Shown here: positions 36,381-50,254 of the stretch, one piece after another
Position numbering within the stretch: the first letter of the stretch is position 1
Layout of the letters: every line of letters begins with the position of its first letter
Assembly: GCA_030544235.1 (NCBI GenBank)
Contig: CM060469.1
Span: forward strand, 16,362,017-16,426,016
DNA from: Lepturacanthus savala
Lineage: Eukaryota; Chordata; Actinopteri; Scombriformes; Trichiuridae
Length of the DNA stretch: 64,000 nt
Direction of reading: 5' to 3'
Translations under genes and position numbers: made by a program
The notes under the pieces: generated by a model
What the model was told of the DNA's origin: nothing
Databases searched by the model: none
Seen by the model: the letters and a program-made list of their open reading frames with translations, nothing else

Positions 36381-38202
36381 TATATTACAGACCTCAGACT
36401 CATTTGACTCATGATATGAAGTTGGAGTTGTTGTAGCTGAGCCCAAAGAAAAACAATGATTCCCTATTAATAGCGTGTTTTATTACCGATTCTTCTGGAT
36501 CAACGTGTTTGTTTGGTAGGTCCGACGCTGCCAGCCGGCGGTCTTAATAGTCTCCTCTTTTCAGATGACTGGATCTGGACACATCCCGCCCCCAAAAAAC
36601 TCGGCCAGTCTGTCTCAGTCGTAATTAAGACTGAAGTGGCAATGCCAGGAATGTTTGCCATCTCTCCTCTTTTTTTTTTTTTTTTTTTTAATTCCTGACG
36701 GATTCGCATTTTATTATTACTCTCGCAAAGTAATAATTGCCGTGCATATTTGCGAAATGGGTGGAATGCGAGGCAATTAGTTTTAATGATGTGCAAGACA
36801 CAAGACAAATCTGCACGACAGCAATTACTGTGACAATGCGCTCGGCAGCCTAGAGGCAGAGACAGGCAGGGACGCTGTACGCCGCCGCTTCGTGCGGGGG
36901 CACATGTCAGGCCCCGGAGTCACTGACCTGTCCGGTCTGCTGTCAGGTGCAGGCAACATATTTGTCCGGTGTCCATTCCCCTGAAAAAGAAGGGGACAAC
37001 GCGTCACCCGTCTGAGCACAAATGCCAACATAAGCCGGTCGTAAACCTCCATTTATTGGCTTTTTTTTTTTTTCTGGCCCGAGCTGTTCCTCATTTTAAT
37101 TTGGTCCGTTTATTTTAAGAATGCAGTTTTACACATTTCCAAGATCCCCCCCCCCCCCCACTCCCCTCAAATCCCCTCTTACAACATAATGTCACTGGAA
37201 TCTGTGGCCCCTTTTGATCTGCCGCTTCATCATCAAACTTGAGGTTAAACAGACTCCGGACAAGATGGTGGCACCCGGCCAGCCCGTACTTTAGTACGAT
37301 GATGAATTTCACTTCTTGCCAAAACAGAGCTCGGGCGATTCCTGTTTTATCCCGTGAAGGAAAATTCAGATCACATACCAAGTTATACAAATCCACGACC
37401 GCATTTCTCTAAATGTGTATGTTTCATCAAAAAAAAAAAAGGGGGGGGGGGTAGTTTGAAACGAAAGGTTCGGGCGAATTAGTTTGGTCTAAATAAAAAA
37501 ATTGACTTCATCACGAAGCGAAGAGAGAGTGTGGGAGTTGTGTGATATTTAATCCCCCGAATTTGTTAGTTTTCCTCACCGTACCGCGGCCTGACAGCGC
37601 CTAATGCGGCCGTCTTTCGATAAACATGCGTCATGACCCGAGAAAAAGTCAAATCCGGAGCTTTAATTTGGTCTCCTTTCTGGGAATATGTCTGTGGAAA
37701 ACAAAAGTCTGAAGTTACGGTTGTTACACACCGCCGTCATGTTTCCCTCCGTCGCTGCAGTTCTGAGCCGCGCGTCATCAGGAACGGCGGTTTTTCTTTC
37801 TTTTAGGGGGCGGGGGTGTGCACTAAAAGGAACATAAAGTAGCCTGAGTGGTATTGCAATAACAGGAAGTATGCGGCAGGTAGAACGCCCGGTGGGGCCC
37901 TTTCCGACTGCCAGCACTCCTCCTCGCTGCCAAGAGCCGTGGCCGTGTTCCTGCCTGCGATCTGTCACTGTCCACAGCATCTGTGTCAATACCATTCCAC
38001 AGTCCTGTTGACAGAGAGCCGCTGTTTGCCTCAGCCGCTGCAGACCGGGCCACCTGATTTACTGTTTGAGGACGATGTCATAAATCCCAGAGCGTCGCCC
38101 GCTACATACGTTTGTGTCACAAGATCGAGGGCCTGTTTACTGTGACTACCGTTCCGCAGATCTTTCGGTACTTGAAGTAGCCAGGAACACGATGGAAGGA
38201 TG

Positions 38203-38222
38203 CGTGTGTGTGTGTGTGTGTG
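38203..38222. repeat. (GT)n microsatellite
   Basis: About nine GT units in the GC-richer end of intron 2, roughly 700 bp before exon 3. Confidence 0.9.
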
Positions 38223-38937
38223 GGGCCGATAGAGTGACACGGATTGTTTTTCCATGACCACGGACTGACCTCGACGCTCTGTGTATGCAGACTATTGATA
38301 AATATTATGCACGCATTTATCTTTTAAATACAGTAAGCCCCGTCAGATCCTGTTTGTTTTGCAGATTAAATATACAGCCCCGCTGGCCATTTCTTTGATG
38401 AAGTGTCAGCAGTTCGCAGTTGGACCTTCCAGTGTTTCCCATTCACTCATTTTTTTATGACCCTTTAGTTTTATGACCTTTTTAAGCTGCCGGCGTTACA
38501 ATGAAGGCACGCCGGATTCTCCATCATCAGTGATGGAGGGTATTTTTAGACAATCACTCAATATAAAAAATGCCCTAAACCTACTCATGAACCTTGACTA
38601 GCCTATAGACACTGCCTTAGTTCGAAATTGGGAAAGTATTTAATGTAAGTGACCATATACTGTACAAATAGTCTAAACAGGGCAGTTAAAGACTTGAGAG
38701 AAATTGAACATGACAGCTCCTCCGGGCTCTGTACTGCATAAAACGGACATAAAGGGTTGAGAAGTGAAACTAATGGCCCCTTGATTGAATCAATTTAAAG
38801 TGAGCCCCAGTGTTGAGATCATGGAAAGCCACTTCTGCTACCGCTCCTTCCTTCGTACACAGGGTGGGGAGGGGGGGCACATGTTCTAACGTGACCTGAG
38901 CTGAAAATCTGATCTCCCATCTGTGCTCGCTCCTCAG

Positions 38938-39208
38938 CCGACTGCCAGCCCCCCTGCCAGAACCGCGGCTCCTGCAGCCGGCCGCAGACCTGCGTGTGCC
39001 GCTCGGGCTTCCAGGGTCCCCGCTGTGAGGAGGTGGCCCCGGAGCAGGTGTACATCCGCGACGGCGGCGGCCTCAGACGCGTCCAGCCGGGGATCGACCC
39101 TTTCCAGAAAGACCAGCCGCGGAGACGGCCCTCGGAAAGGCAGGCCGCCGAGGCCGCCAAGGTCCAGACCCCGCGACCCGCGATCACCAGAGGACCCGCT
39201 CACGCCGT
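38938..39208 (+). CDS. ltbp2: LTBP2-like, exon 3 (EGF-like domain 1 and basic linker)
   Basis: Acceptor CTCCTCAG and donor GTAAGT bound a 271-nt exon encoding residues 177-267. Residues 179-206 form an EGF-like domain with six cysteines (179, 183, 189, 195, 197, 206). It includes [11 protein letters not shown] and CVCRSGF..RCEEV, close to the mammalian LTBP2 first EGF domain as I recall it. It lacks the Asp/Asn calcium-binding signature, as expected for this non-calcium-binding EGF. The remainder is a proline- and charge-rich linker with a dibasic cluster (RRRPSERQ, around residues 238-245). The exon is unusually GC-rich compared with flanking intron. Its N-terminal split codon gives proline after K176, as in the family. 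Confidence 0.9.
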
Positions 39209-42200
39209 GTAAGTGACACAGCTGTGCCTTCTTTTTATAGTCAGGGAGCCTCACAGAGGAGATTCCAAATATGCCAAATATGGACGATTTTAACGAATTA
39301 CATTTTAGAGGTACGGCTTGTAACAGTGGTGGCATATAATTGACTATATCTCTACATCCTTATGGTTCATGAAAAATTGAGCAGTAAAAGATTGTAAGAT
39401 TTCTCTAAACAACATAATTTAATTCAATCAAGCTGTTTCCAGATTAACCATATCGGCCTAAGGCAGAAGACACAGTATTTATCAGTGGTTTGAGATGTAA
39501 CAAGAAGCAGGCCAGGGTACACCACCCCAATATTCATGAAAATCTGGAATGATTAAAACCAAAGCGAAAAGACTGTTATGGTAATACAAAATGTATCCGG
39601 TAATAGCCATGCCCCCATTGTCCCCAAAGGCTTTTCTCTAGGAGTACGTAATCCTTTTTTGCGTAAGAGAACAAAGTATATTTAAGGTTGTAGGAAATAC
39701 TGGGCGTGATATTTATTAAGGGCCAGGAAAAACAGAAATTACTCGCCTCTGACTACGGTGCCTGGATGAACCAAACAATACACCAGAATCAACACTGACA
39801 CAGTATCTCCTTTTGGCAGCAGTATAACTCTTCCTTTTAATGGAAAGTCGTAAAGACATGTTGAAAAATATGATTCATATAAAACATTAGTATTACCCTG
39901 GTAATTGAAAAAATATAAACAATTTAAATTGGCCAGCTCTTTCAAGATTCAATTAAATCCTAATGTCCCTCAGTCACTTAGTTACCGATACATACTTCGT
40001 CTTTGTGTCCAACACATATGACTCAGAACCATCTGACAGCGTTGTTCATAGAGCTGTGGAAGTTGCTGTTATTTGTCCCACCATGCTGTGGGATGCGTTG
40101 GTTGTGTGTGTGTGAAGCACAGAAATTAAAGTCTGGGGTTTCAATCTTTCAACCTTCTGCATTCAACTGAAATTCTAGCTCCCCTCAATCAGGTTGTGAC
40201 TCGCCATCAAATGTCAATGAAATGACAGTATCCAGACTGAAACTCCAGGTAGGTTCAAAAACCTTTACCACTAATAAACAATCTTCTAACCTAGAATAGG
40301 GGATCATAATTAATAGCTAAAATATATAGTTAGCTAAATCCTCTCTTAATGGACATTAATAATTATGAAATCTCATAACAAACAATCTGTTTTTACTAAA
40401 ATACCTTCTCAGTTGAAATACCAAAATATTCCTTCTTTTACCTTGGCAAATGGCATGTAATATTGTAAAGTTAATATGTAACAAGGTAGGATTACAGATT
40501 AGTGTGCTTAAAATTATTTCCCACCAAAGAACGACATATCTTGTCATTTATTAGAGAAATCCTGTCTTTTGGTGTTTTTACTGTAGGGTGTACTTAATGG
40601 ACTGTCTAACAAAGTGTGGCCACCACAGGAAGTAGATATATAGATTTTTTTAAAGCTAATGCTTCATAGAGAGCATTATTAAACAGCCATACACAGAATT
40701 GATATTCAGACTGATGCAGTCAAGCAATTGAATATCCTGTCATGTTCTCCTTCCACACTTTGAGGGGATACAGGTAAAAAAAGGTCATTAGGATTCCAGT
40801 TCAAAACAATTCACCAACAACAATCAGAAGTGCTAAAGTTACAGCAAAGTGTTGCATTGGCTAAAAGAAGCTAGCTAAATTACTGCTCGATAAAAAAAAA
40901 AATGAAACAGGAAAAAGGAAAGTCGCACACTTTGAGGTTATAATTCTTTATTTCATTTTTCATTATATGCTACTATCTGAAAACTTTCTATCTCTTTACA
41001 GCCAATTCACCACAGATTAGTAAGAAAAAAGCAAAATACATTAAATTGATGTGAGAATACCACCTCCAGGGCCCCCTCTGTCCTTCACTTTTCAATAAAA
41101 AACATATCCTATAAAGTATTTAGCAACATTTAGTAGAACAGACTGCAGAAATGGAATATAAGTCTTCTGCCAGTTTATTTTCAGTATGGCACATTATTTC
41201 ATTCAGTAACGAGTTATTGAAGCAGGAAGAAGTTATCCTATCTTACTAACTGTCAGATAACTAGCATTAATTGTCAGTTAGCTACATAGTTAGCTAGGTC
41301 ACCAATGGGAAAAGGTCATGATGCTTCTTTTATGGGGCAGTTTAACAGTAGTTAGTCTACAGTTAGCTGATTGGCTACAGTGGAGCACTGCTAATAAGCT
41401 AGAATAGCTTCCTCCATGTTGGACTCTGGCTCTCTTTCAAAGGTCAGTATGGTTTACCTTTGGTCAACATTGCAAATTAGTGAGTAAAGGTTTAACCTAA
41501 CATGGAAAATTTGCAATTAAATTTGAAATTTTACCATTTTAAAAATTGGCTTTAAGCGCTTTTTTTTTTTTTACCAGACCTTTAATCATTTTAAACTCAG
41601 CATACTTATTAGCTACCTATTTTTCTTTTGAGGTCATCAAACTCCTAAAAAGGGTGTGATGCTAGACCTTTACTATGGACATGTTTTGGTTTATTTCTCC
41701 TAATCCACAATATCACTCCTGCTGAACAACCACAGCATTGTATCTGATGCCATATTGCACAGTGATCTACAGCTATAGGCTATGCATTAATTTCTGTATA
41801 TTAATCCAAAATGAAACTTTGGGATTCATATAAATTCTTGCCCTTTTTGTGAACTCAAATGTATTATTGTCAAAGATTGGTTTAAGCTACTGTACCATTA
41901 CATGTCATGAAGACAAACTCAATAAAAAACAAAGTGAATCACTGCGCTAGAGGTTAATATACCTTCTTGAACAAACAGTAATTCATCTGTTCTATGCTGG
42001 TGGTGTTTATCGTTGCAATAAATCAGACCAGATGACTGAGTTCAGATGTTAAATCTTTAATACACTTAAAGTTAAGCAAATCCTGAGTGAGTCAAGTAAG
42101 CATTTGCTGCCACGCTTGAAAAGATATTAAGGTAAATCTGCAAAATGTAGGAAAATATAGTATTAACCTGTCCTATTTGCTACTAAAATTGGGCGGGATG

Positions 42201-45200
42201 ATTATATTGTCTGTTTGTTCTTTGATTTATTGGAATAACTTTAACTATAATATATCCAACTAATAATTGCTCGGGCGAAGGATTCTTTTCGGTCTTCAGC
42301 AAATTCTCCAAAGACTGCTAATCAGACAAGTCTAATAGTTTCTTGGCTCAAATGTCTCGACTGTTTTTGTTCCAATGTTGTTGGAAATAACTTTTCGGTT
42401 TGATTAATCACTTTACCATGGCTATAGAACTATATTCTTGATCGGGGATGTTGAAAGGAAGTAATTGTTTCCGGGAATATTTTGATGGATCGTTATTGCT
42501 TACAGGTTCAGACTTATCTTGTCAAATTGCTCTCCATTTTGGACTTGAGCCCAGTGCTTTTCTAATCCGCTCACAGTCGGTTTAAGTGCCATAATTTGTT
42601 TGGGCACTGAGGTCATTCGTTCACTTTTTAGCCAGTTTGTCATCTGGGTAATTCCTCCCAACCAAAACAATTAAAAATCCTCAATTACATCTGACATTAA
42701 TGGTGCTCCTCATGCTAATTGTAAGGGTCTTATGTCATTTTGTGCTTTTGTGCTTTCGTCTGTGTTATGGAATTATGATGGCTTAGCTATTCATATGTTT
42801 GTGGTAGCTCAAGGAAATTCTACTAAATGTTTTGGCAGATGGTTCACACATTTTTAACCTTTTGTTTTTTATACATCCTCCTTCCCAAAACGATTATCTT
42901 GGAGTCATAGTAAATCTTCTAATCAATACAAGACCTCTGAAGAACTGCACAGTTGCTCTGCATATGTTTTCTTTGTTCTTGACTCACAGGACATTTTTGC
43001 GTCCTGAGTCACAGATCTGGGATAAATAGAAAGAGACAAGGCTGCAGGTTGAACGTAGTAAGAGGCAGACAGTATTCCTGAGTCACACATGCCCTTACTA
43101 TGACTGCTTTAACCTTTCATGCTTCTACTGAAGCTGACTAACTGTTTACAAGAAGTGCTGTTAAGTTCAAGACGAGCCATTTCCGTCTACTGGAGCACAA
43201 ATCATCCAAGCGCTGACTATTTATTAGTTTCTGTAAAGAAGCATAGACAGATTTCTCTCAAATGTTCAGGACAGGATGAGACGTTTGCCAAAATTGTAAA
43301 ATGTTTTCATTTAAACATCAGTCAAATGATTATTTTAATACTTGAATCTATTTCATTGGTGCTTCCAGGAAGCTATCGAGGGCTTGTGTAATGCACATGT
43401 AAAGCTCAGCCCTTGTGAATGAGCGAGCAGCAATCTGCCTTGTCCCAGCCCAGAATGATCTTTTAGGGGTGGAACAGTGTTCCCCCTGGAAAAGTAGTGG
43501 TGCAAGTCTCTGTTTCGTGTATCAGACTGAGGTTCCACTGTTTCTGAGGCCAGGAAAGCACGAGCAATATGAGGTCACTGAGTGAGAGTGAGATAGAGAG
43601 ACTAACGCCGGTGCCAAGGCTCAATCAAGAGTAAGAAGAGGAGTGGGGAGGACAGATGCTGGGGTTCAGACAGATCATACTTACAGTATATACCCAGGCA
43701 GGAAAGGTCATGCTATATACATGTAGCGCCAGCTAGCCCCCCTTTCATTTCTCCCTACTAGAGAAGGTGTGAGGTACAATATATGTCTGTCTTGGAGCAG
43801 ATTTGGATTGTTATGTCAGCAGCACTCTGTTACTGACCCAGCCTGTCATGCGGCGCCAAGAACAAGAAAGAGAGTAGGGGAAGTATTGAAATGGACAAGC
43901 AGGAGGGGAACACTAAAGAATGATAATAAGACAAAGCAGCAATCAAGGAGAGAAACTGATCTGTCTAGTGGGACAAGGTAAGGTGACAGCGCTAGTTTGA
44001 AAGTCCAGATTGTAGACGAGAATCCTTTAAATGTTCTGAGGATACTTGGCCCTCACGTCTCTCCGTCCAGTCAGTTCTGGTTCACAGTTGTGAAATCCCA
44101 CTCTGTCATTAGGCAGCAGACAGGGAAAGAGTCGTGTCTGTGGTTGACTCTAAGAGGTTTGTCAACATCTCAGTGAAGATGATGCGTAACTCAATTTTCA
44201 ACAGGCCAGCACCTTACAACCTTTGTGGCTAAGGAGCAGGCATTTATGATTAGGCATTTGTGCAACTAAAAAAGAATTTTGGGGTCTGGTTTCTCTGTTG
44301 AAGGGTGTTTTGCTAAACTATTGACTCAGATTTTAAAATTTCCACAGCGTCTACATATTACCAATTAGAGAATTGCAGCATAAACTCTTTTTCACTGAGG
44401 GACACAATAGAGCATGAAACTCGCAGTTCAGATTGCAATTGGGGTTTGAGTCAAGGATCAGATCTTTTTTTCGAAACAGTCGATTTAAGTGGGTGTGCAA
44501 AGTGATTTCATATTGTGACTCAAGCACATTCACTGTATTTTGAAACCAACAGATTATGGCTTTATGTCTGCAGCGATAAATATCCTAATAGATTTGGGTA
44601 TAGCTTTATATCACTTTCATCCGTATTGTACATGTATTTGTCAGTAGTTAATTACAAAAAAGTGTCATACTAATATCATATGATTTTGGGGTCAAAATTG
44701 AAATTGGTATATTGGAATTAAAAAAAAAAATCAACATTATATATTAGTTAACAGATTTCTAATTAGGGTCTCTTCAGTTGCAGCATGGCTCCAACAGACT
44801 TTTACTTGCTCCATAATTGAGATAGACTCCCCCAGTCTTTTTTGGCATTTACTCCACACTGTACAGGAAAAATTGAAAACATATTCTTCAGGATTTATAA
44901 TCCATAACGAACTTACCCAAAAAAAAGTAGAAACAGCTCAGGTGAAACATTAAAATGTTTTGAAGTCACTGTGTCCATTCTCTGGTAAGCAGCAGTCAAA
45001 AACTCTCCTTCGGAGGCTATAAATTTTCACTGGCATTTTTAAGAAAACAAAAGTTTATTTGGGGGTAAGACTGTTTTTCCAACTGTTGTTCCAAGGTCAA
45101 GAAAGAACTTACAGTGCCAACTTGGACAAGAAGTCCTTAAAGTGCTAAAAATGAAATTGGAGCGTCGACAACTCGACCACTGGGCAAACGCCGTCTGCTG

Positions 45201-46212
45201 ATGTAAATTATGTAATATGATAGAAGGCACCAGAACAGCTACTAAATTGACCTCGGGCCAAGAATATTTCACTCTTTTTCCACTCCTTTCTCCTTTCATG
45301 CCGACCACATCCAGGTGACAAATCGGACCCTCCAGAAAAACCTGAGCTTGGATGACATTTCTCTCAAAATCTAATGAAAAGTGACACATGTTAGTGCTGT
45401 CTGGGCACAGTTGCCCTCTGAAATGTTATTTTAGAGAATATGAATATGAATCATGAATAGACCCACTGAATGAATCCAGCAGTATTTAAGAATGACAGCC
45501 TATATGAGTAAAAGTCTTGGCGGGATGGACAAAACATATGAGAGCCTTATGTACAGTGGGATTCGGGGACATTGGGAACACCCTACTCCCGTTTTTTTTC
45601 AGGTTCCTGTCTCTAGTCTTCTACCTGTCCTATGACCCTTTCAACTGTGTCCCAAATGTCCCATCAGTAACTGTAAATTTAAAATGGGGACATCCTATAT
45701 GCAGCTGGCAAACATATAAATGTTTCCTCCTCTGACCTCTACTGCCTTTGACGTGCAACGAATGCGTTTCGCTCTAACCCGGCTTTTCCTTTGAGCATTG
45801 CGCTCAGCATTATAAGGCTTGTCCCTGTCAGCAAGAGATCCTGTAGATCACAGTTAGGCTGTCAGCTCCCAGTATGAAGGTCAGGGCCGGTGGTGAAGGC
45901 TACTGGCCGAGCTGGAACAGCGATAGCACATAGAGGACTTACTCACCATGCCCTATGAGTCCCTTCATATCGACTCCACACCCACATCGTTCTCTGGCAT
46001 CAGGCCTCCACAGGAAACAGAGCAGGGAAGAGCAGGATGTGTGCATGGTGTGCAGGTCTTCCCTCCAAAGGTCATCTCTCTCTGGTCTGACATAATCTGG
46101 TTAAAAAAAAATGCTGACAACACATACCTGGACAGAGCATTACAGCGATAACTGCATTCAGTTCAAGTTTTTGGAACTGGAACTGATATCTGATGACCAG
46201 ATGGTCTGATGA

Positions 46213-46937
46213 CAACAGTGCTGTGACAGATAATCGATGGGTTGCCACCTATTACATTATTTGCCAACTGTTTTGACAATCGATGAATTGATTTGAATTA
46301 TTTTTGAGAAGAAAACGTCCAAAGTCTTTGGTTCCAGCTTCCCTGAATCTGATTTATTTTCTTAGGACTTTGCAGCTGAAAAGCGCTGCTCACTGTATTT
46401 ATGATGAGTCACTATAATAAATCTGGAATTGAACACATGGAGCTGCAGAGTCAACGTGTAATTTATTGCATAAGATACTACTGATCAGCTGAAAGCAATG
46501 TTGTTGTCCTATTTCTCAGTTTATTTGAGGCAGATGAATTCAGTGATGAGTAATCTCACTAATTCAATTATATTCACCATTGTTCTTCAACAAGAAGGCA
46601 TTCGCATCAAAGCTGGAAGGATTAATCATTTAAATGATTGTTTGGCAACTATCTCATTAAATACCAACTATCTTGATCATCAATGAATTGATTTTAATTA
46701 TTTTTAAGAAGAAAATGTCCCCATTTTCTGGTTTCAGGTTCTCAAATCGGATTATTTTATGTTTTTTTTTTGTTTTCTATAATAATAAACTGAGAATCTT
46801 TGGGTTTGGATTGTTGGTCAGCTCAAAAAGTTGGAAGAAGTGATTGACAATTTACATCATTTTATGAACCAAACAACCAATCGACTGATAGTTTCTCTGA
46901 TTGATAGATGAACCGAATATCAACATAGTTGCAGCCC
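46213..46937. repeat. Composite dispersed repeat, copy in intron 3
   Basis: A partial ATTAATCGATT-family repeat lies at about 46,213-46,370. It is followed by the GAACACATGGAGCTG..TACTGATCAGCTGAAAG module (about 46,373-46,610), then a second repeat copy (about 46,613-46,937). The order of modules differs from the intron 2 copy, where the unique module comes first. No coding potential. Confidence 0.7.
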
Positions 46938-47670
46938 TAGTCGTTAATCATCTATTCTTCACTGCTTCAACAACTTTTTGATGTGATGAAACTTCATTCT
47001 TTATACAAGCCCCTCAGTCTGATGTCACAAATAGGAAACAACAATGTTATTCAGTATATATATTTTCTGCATTAAAAAAAGGAAACCTCCTGCAGTGAAG
47101 GATCATCAGTCCAACAGCTGTGCTTTGAGTGGTATTCCTGTGGCTTAGGGGTTGAGATGTCGTTTGAAACCAACTGGTAGTCTAATAAAAGCACAGAATA
47201 CGCCTTCACTGCCACCCACAAAGAAAAACCATGCAAGCTCACAGATTACTTCTGAAATGTACCTTCTTAATCCTTGAGATGGAGGACAAAGTTACTTTGA
47301 TAACTTTACAACAGTTGTAAACTGCTGTGCAATGGTTTGTCTTTTGATAAGCCTTCAAACCCCTGCATCTATAACTCAAACTGGCTTCCCTGGATTGTAT
47401 TTCACCTTCCTAACAGTAGCTGAAATAATACAGTGTTTTTCTTTTTAGCAGCCAATTTAAAAGCCAAACAATACAATGGATCTTGAATGGGAAAATAACC
47501 TCCTCTTCAAGTGAGGTGATTATGTCACAAAAAAAAAAAAAAAACATAAAAAAAGGAAGTCCAAGGCACGGCTTGAATGAATGGCAAACACATGCCCTGA
47601 TGAAGTGTGGCTGACACATGTTGGCCTGTTTTTATTGTTCTATCATAAACTGGCCACTTTTGATTAAAAC

Positions 47671-48585
47671 TTGTTTATTAAAATGACAGATGTCCTGGAT
47701 TTTTCTTTTTGATGTTTCTTGGCATTTGTCCATTTTCCATCCAACAAGCACCTTCCCACAGCTTCGATTACTTGCTAAAGAATAGGCCTTCTGTTTTTTG
47801 TATCAAAGTGATGATGTGTTGTGACAGTGATTTCCGTTTGGACAATACAACATGATATACATTTAGAGAGGATGTGGTAGGATAGATTAGCTGAATATTG
47901 AGGCGATTATGTGTTGTGACAGTGATTCTGATGAGACAATACAACCTTCTATATAATCAGACAGGATGTAGTTTGATAGACTAGTACACAATATGGATAA
48001 ACTCTCTCTATCACTACAGATGAATAAGATTTGCCTGGCTATTGTAATATAATTCATTTGGGAAAAAGATGGGTATGGGTATATAGTATGGGAGATGTAC
48101 TTGGCATTGTAATCATTATTTAAGGCAAGGTAGTTGGATCTTTTTGTAGTTTACCACTGGTTATTTATTTGAAATGTGATGAATACCCTGAATTTTCCTT
48201 TTTGATGTTTCTTGGCTTTTCCCAATATTTTTTTTATCCAAAAAGCACCTTCCCACAACTTATATTACTTGCTTAAGAACACTGTAGGCCTTCTGTTCTA
48301 TTGTACTGAGATGTTTATGTGCTGTGACAGTGATTCTGATGAGACAATACAAAATGATATACGTTAGGATAAACTGTCACGATCGGATAGGGAATAAAGT
48401 TGGTATAGAAGACGACTGACTGACACTATCACTAGGGATGAATGATATTTACCTGACTAATGTAAATATAATTCATTCTGAAGAGAGTAGGGGTATGGGT
48501 GAGCTACTTCATATCAGAAGCAGTCTTGGAAGTGAGATAGTTGGATCTTTGGAGCCCATTTCACCGCTGGTTATTTATTTATCAA
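47671..48585. repeat. Diverged tandem duplication (~0.4-0.5 kb unit)
   Basis: Copy A (about 47,671-48,160) and copy B (about 48,161-48,585) share ordered blocks. These are TTTTTGATGTTTCTTGGC, AAGCACCTTCCCACA, AGGCCTTCTGTT, TGTGACAGTGATTCTGATGA and ATATAATTCATT. Inside copy A a further duplication of about 95 bp repeats the GTGTTGTGACAGTGAT block (near 47,810 and 47,904). The unit is not a repeat I can name. Confidence 0.7.
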
Positions 48586-50195
48586 ATGTTTTCAATTTAA
48601 TTTCAATGGGCCAGTTTTTTTGGCCATTGTTTAGAATAGTAATTGCTCGGCACAATTTTACAAAGTGAAATCCTACAGTGATGACACATTCGATTACACC
48701 GCAGTAAACCATTGAGATGTTGGGGGAAAAAAAGCAAAAACAAGCCAGTTCTATGAAGCAGAACGGCCCTTAAGAGGGTGATACATACGGCTCTCTCTGC
48801 ATGAGCTGTTGTGCTTATATCTGCCCCACCGTTTGCCTGGTGACTAATCGGCCTGGTGGTTGTGCGGCTTGTTGACTCAAGGCTTTGCACATAGCCACAC
48901 AGCCGTTTCTCAGAGGAAACTGTGGTCATAGTGGGAGTTCTCCGTGTTTATCATGGATCACTGCTTGCTTTCACTCCCACTCCAGACAAACCACACTACC
49001 AGCACTGACGGGAGCTGCTGTCAAAACCCCCGTAGATGACCTCAGCACCTGTATGGAAATATTGTTTTATTGTCAGCAGCCAGTGCTCACGGTAGTAGAG
49101 ATCACAGAAGAATTCGAGGTATCGCGTGTAACAGAAAATGCGGAGATTGAATAAAAATGGGATCATTAACGCTGAAAGGCAGGGGTGGAAATTCACTTTA
49201 ACAACTTTTTCATAACTCAGTTGAGGGGATAATAAATTAAAAAGAGTAGCTCAAATCCCACAGTAGCTTTCCATCTCGTACCTTTGACTTTGATCAGATA
49301 CGTGTGTTCTTAAGACTAAAATATATGACTTCACATTCAGCCTGAGAAAGTTTTCCTACTGTACCACCTGGCAGTCTGCTTTGCTAATCAAAGAGGACGT
49401 GTCCAGAATCATCCTCTTGTCTCTCGGTCTAGCTGCTGCCAAACAGTGGAGGCCTGTAGATGGGGAGTTAAAGCAAAGCAGGCTAAAGCAGGGAAGAGGG
49501 ATCAAGCACACAGTAATTCCCACAGGTTTTATGCACTGCTCTGTTCTGAATGGGTTCTATCTCTCTTACAAACCAGGCATACGACCATGTGTCTAGTTGT
49601 TGTGTCTAGAGTTGTGATTTGTATTCCTGCATGTGGTAGAGTGGGAATGAACTTGAACAGGGTCAGGTTAGCTGGATTTCTTCAGACATGTTTTTCTTGT
49701 GTTGCAGTGCTACAAACTTGACATTTGACCCTTAGCCCCCCTCCTCTTTGTGAGCATTTTTCACTTGTGATATGAATGGGGAAAGGGCTTTCCGGAACAC
49801 GGCTGGACATCCTCTGCCATGGTTTTATAGGATTGGGAGGGAGGGGGGCATTAATGTCAACATGCCCCCCCCCCCGTCCTCAGGTGAACCCTTCCGTGTG
49901 CTGAAAAAAAAAAAAAAAGGAAGGAAGTGTTTAATTTTGTGTGAGATACGATCATAGAAAAATGAACAAAGATTGCTTCAGCATATGTTGTCACGTGTGT
50001 GGAAGACGGCCTAAATGTGCTGTAGATTCGTTGAATCTGAGGAAGCTTTAACACACAACAATATTGACCGAGCCAGGCCAGGAAGAGTTGGTGTGTTTCT
50101 TTCTACAAATACAGAGCCAAACGAGTCTCATGAGTGTTTGGCTTCCTGCTAGGCCAGAGGGAACAAAGGACCATAGAGAACTCAGCGTGGGACAG

Positions 50196-50200
<5 letters not shown>

Positions 50201-50251
<51 letters not shown>
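50201..50251. repeat. (TC)n microsatellite
   Basis: About 25 uninterrupted TC units, visible directly. The perfect polypurine/polypyrimidine mirror symmetry could adopt triplex (H-DNA) structure. Ser-Leu and Arg-Glu repeat frames across it on either strand are artefacts. Confidence 0.95.

Positions 50252-50254
<3 letters not shown>

Larger units (their letters stand above)
25349..38937 (+). other. Intron 2 of the ltbp2-like gene
   Basis: Donor GTGAGT at 25349; acceptor CTCCTCAG ending at 38937; phase 1; 13.6 kb. It holds the hAT-like element (28,997-29,567), CA and AT microsatellites near 30.3 and 30.9 kb, and the composite repeat (32,345-33,180). It also has a CpG-island-like patch (33,781-34,320) and a TIR element (35,891-36,380). 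Sequence at 36.5-38.3 kb is GC/CpG-enriched and free of obvious repeats, so it could hold conserved regulatory elements. No further exon was supported. Confidence 0.8.
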
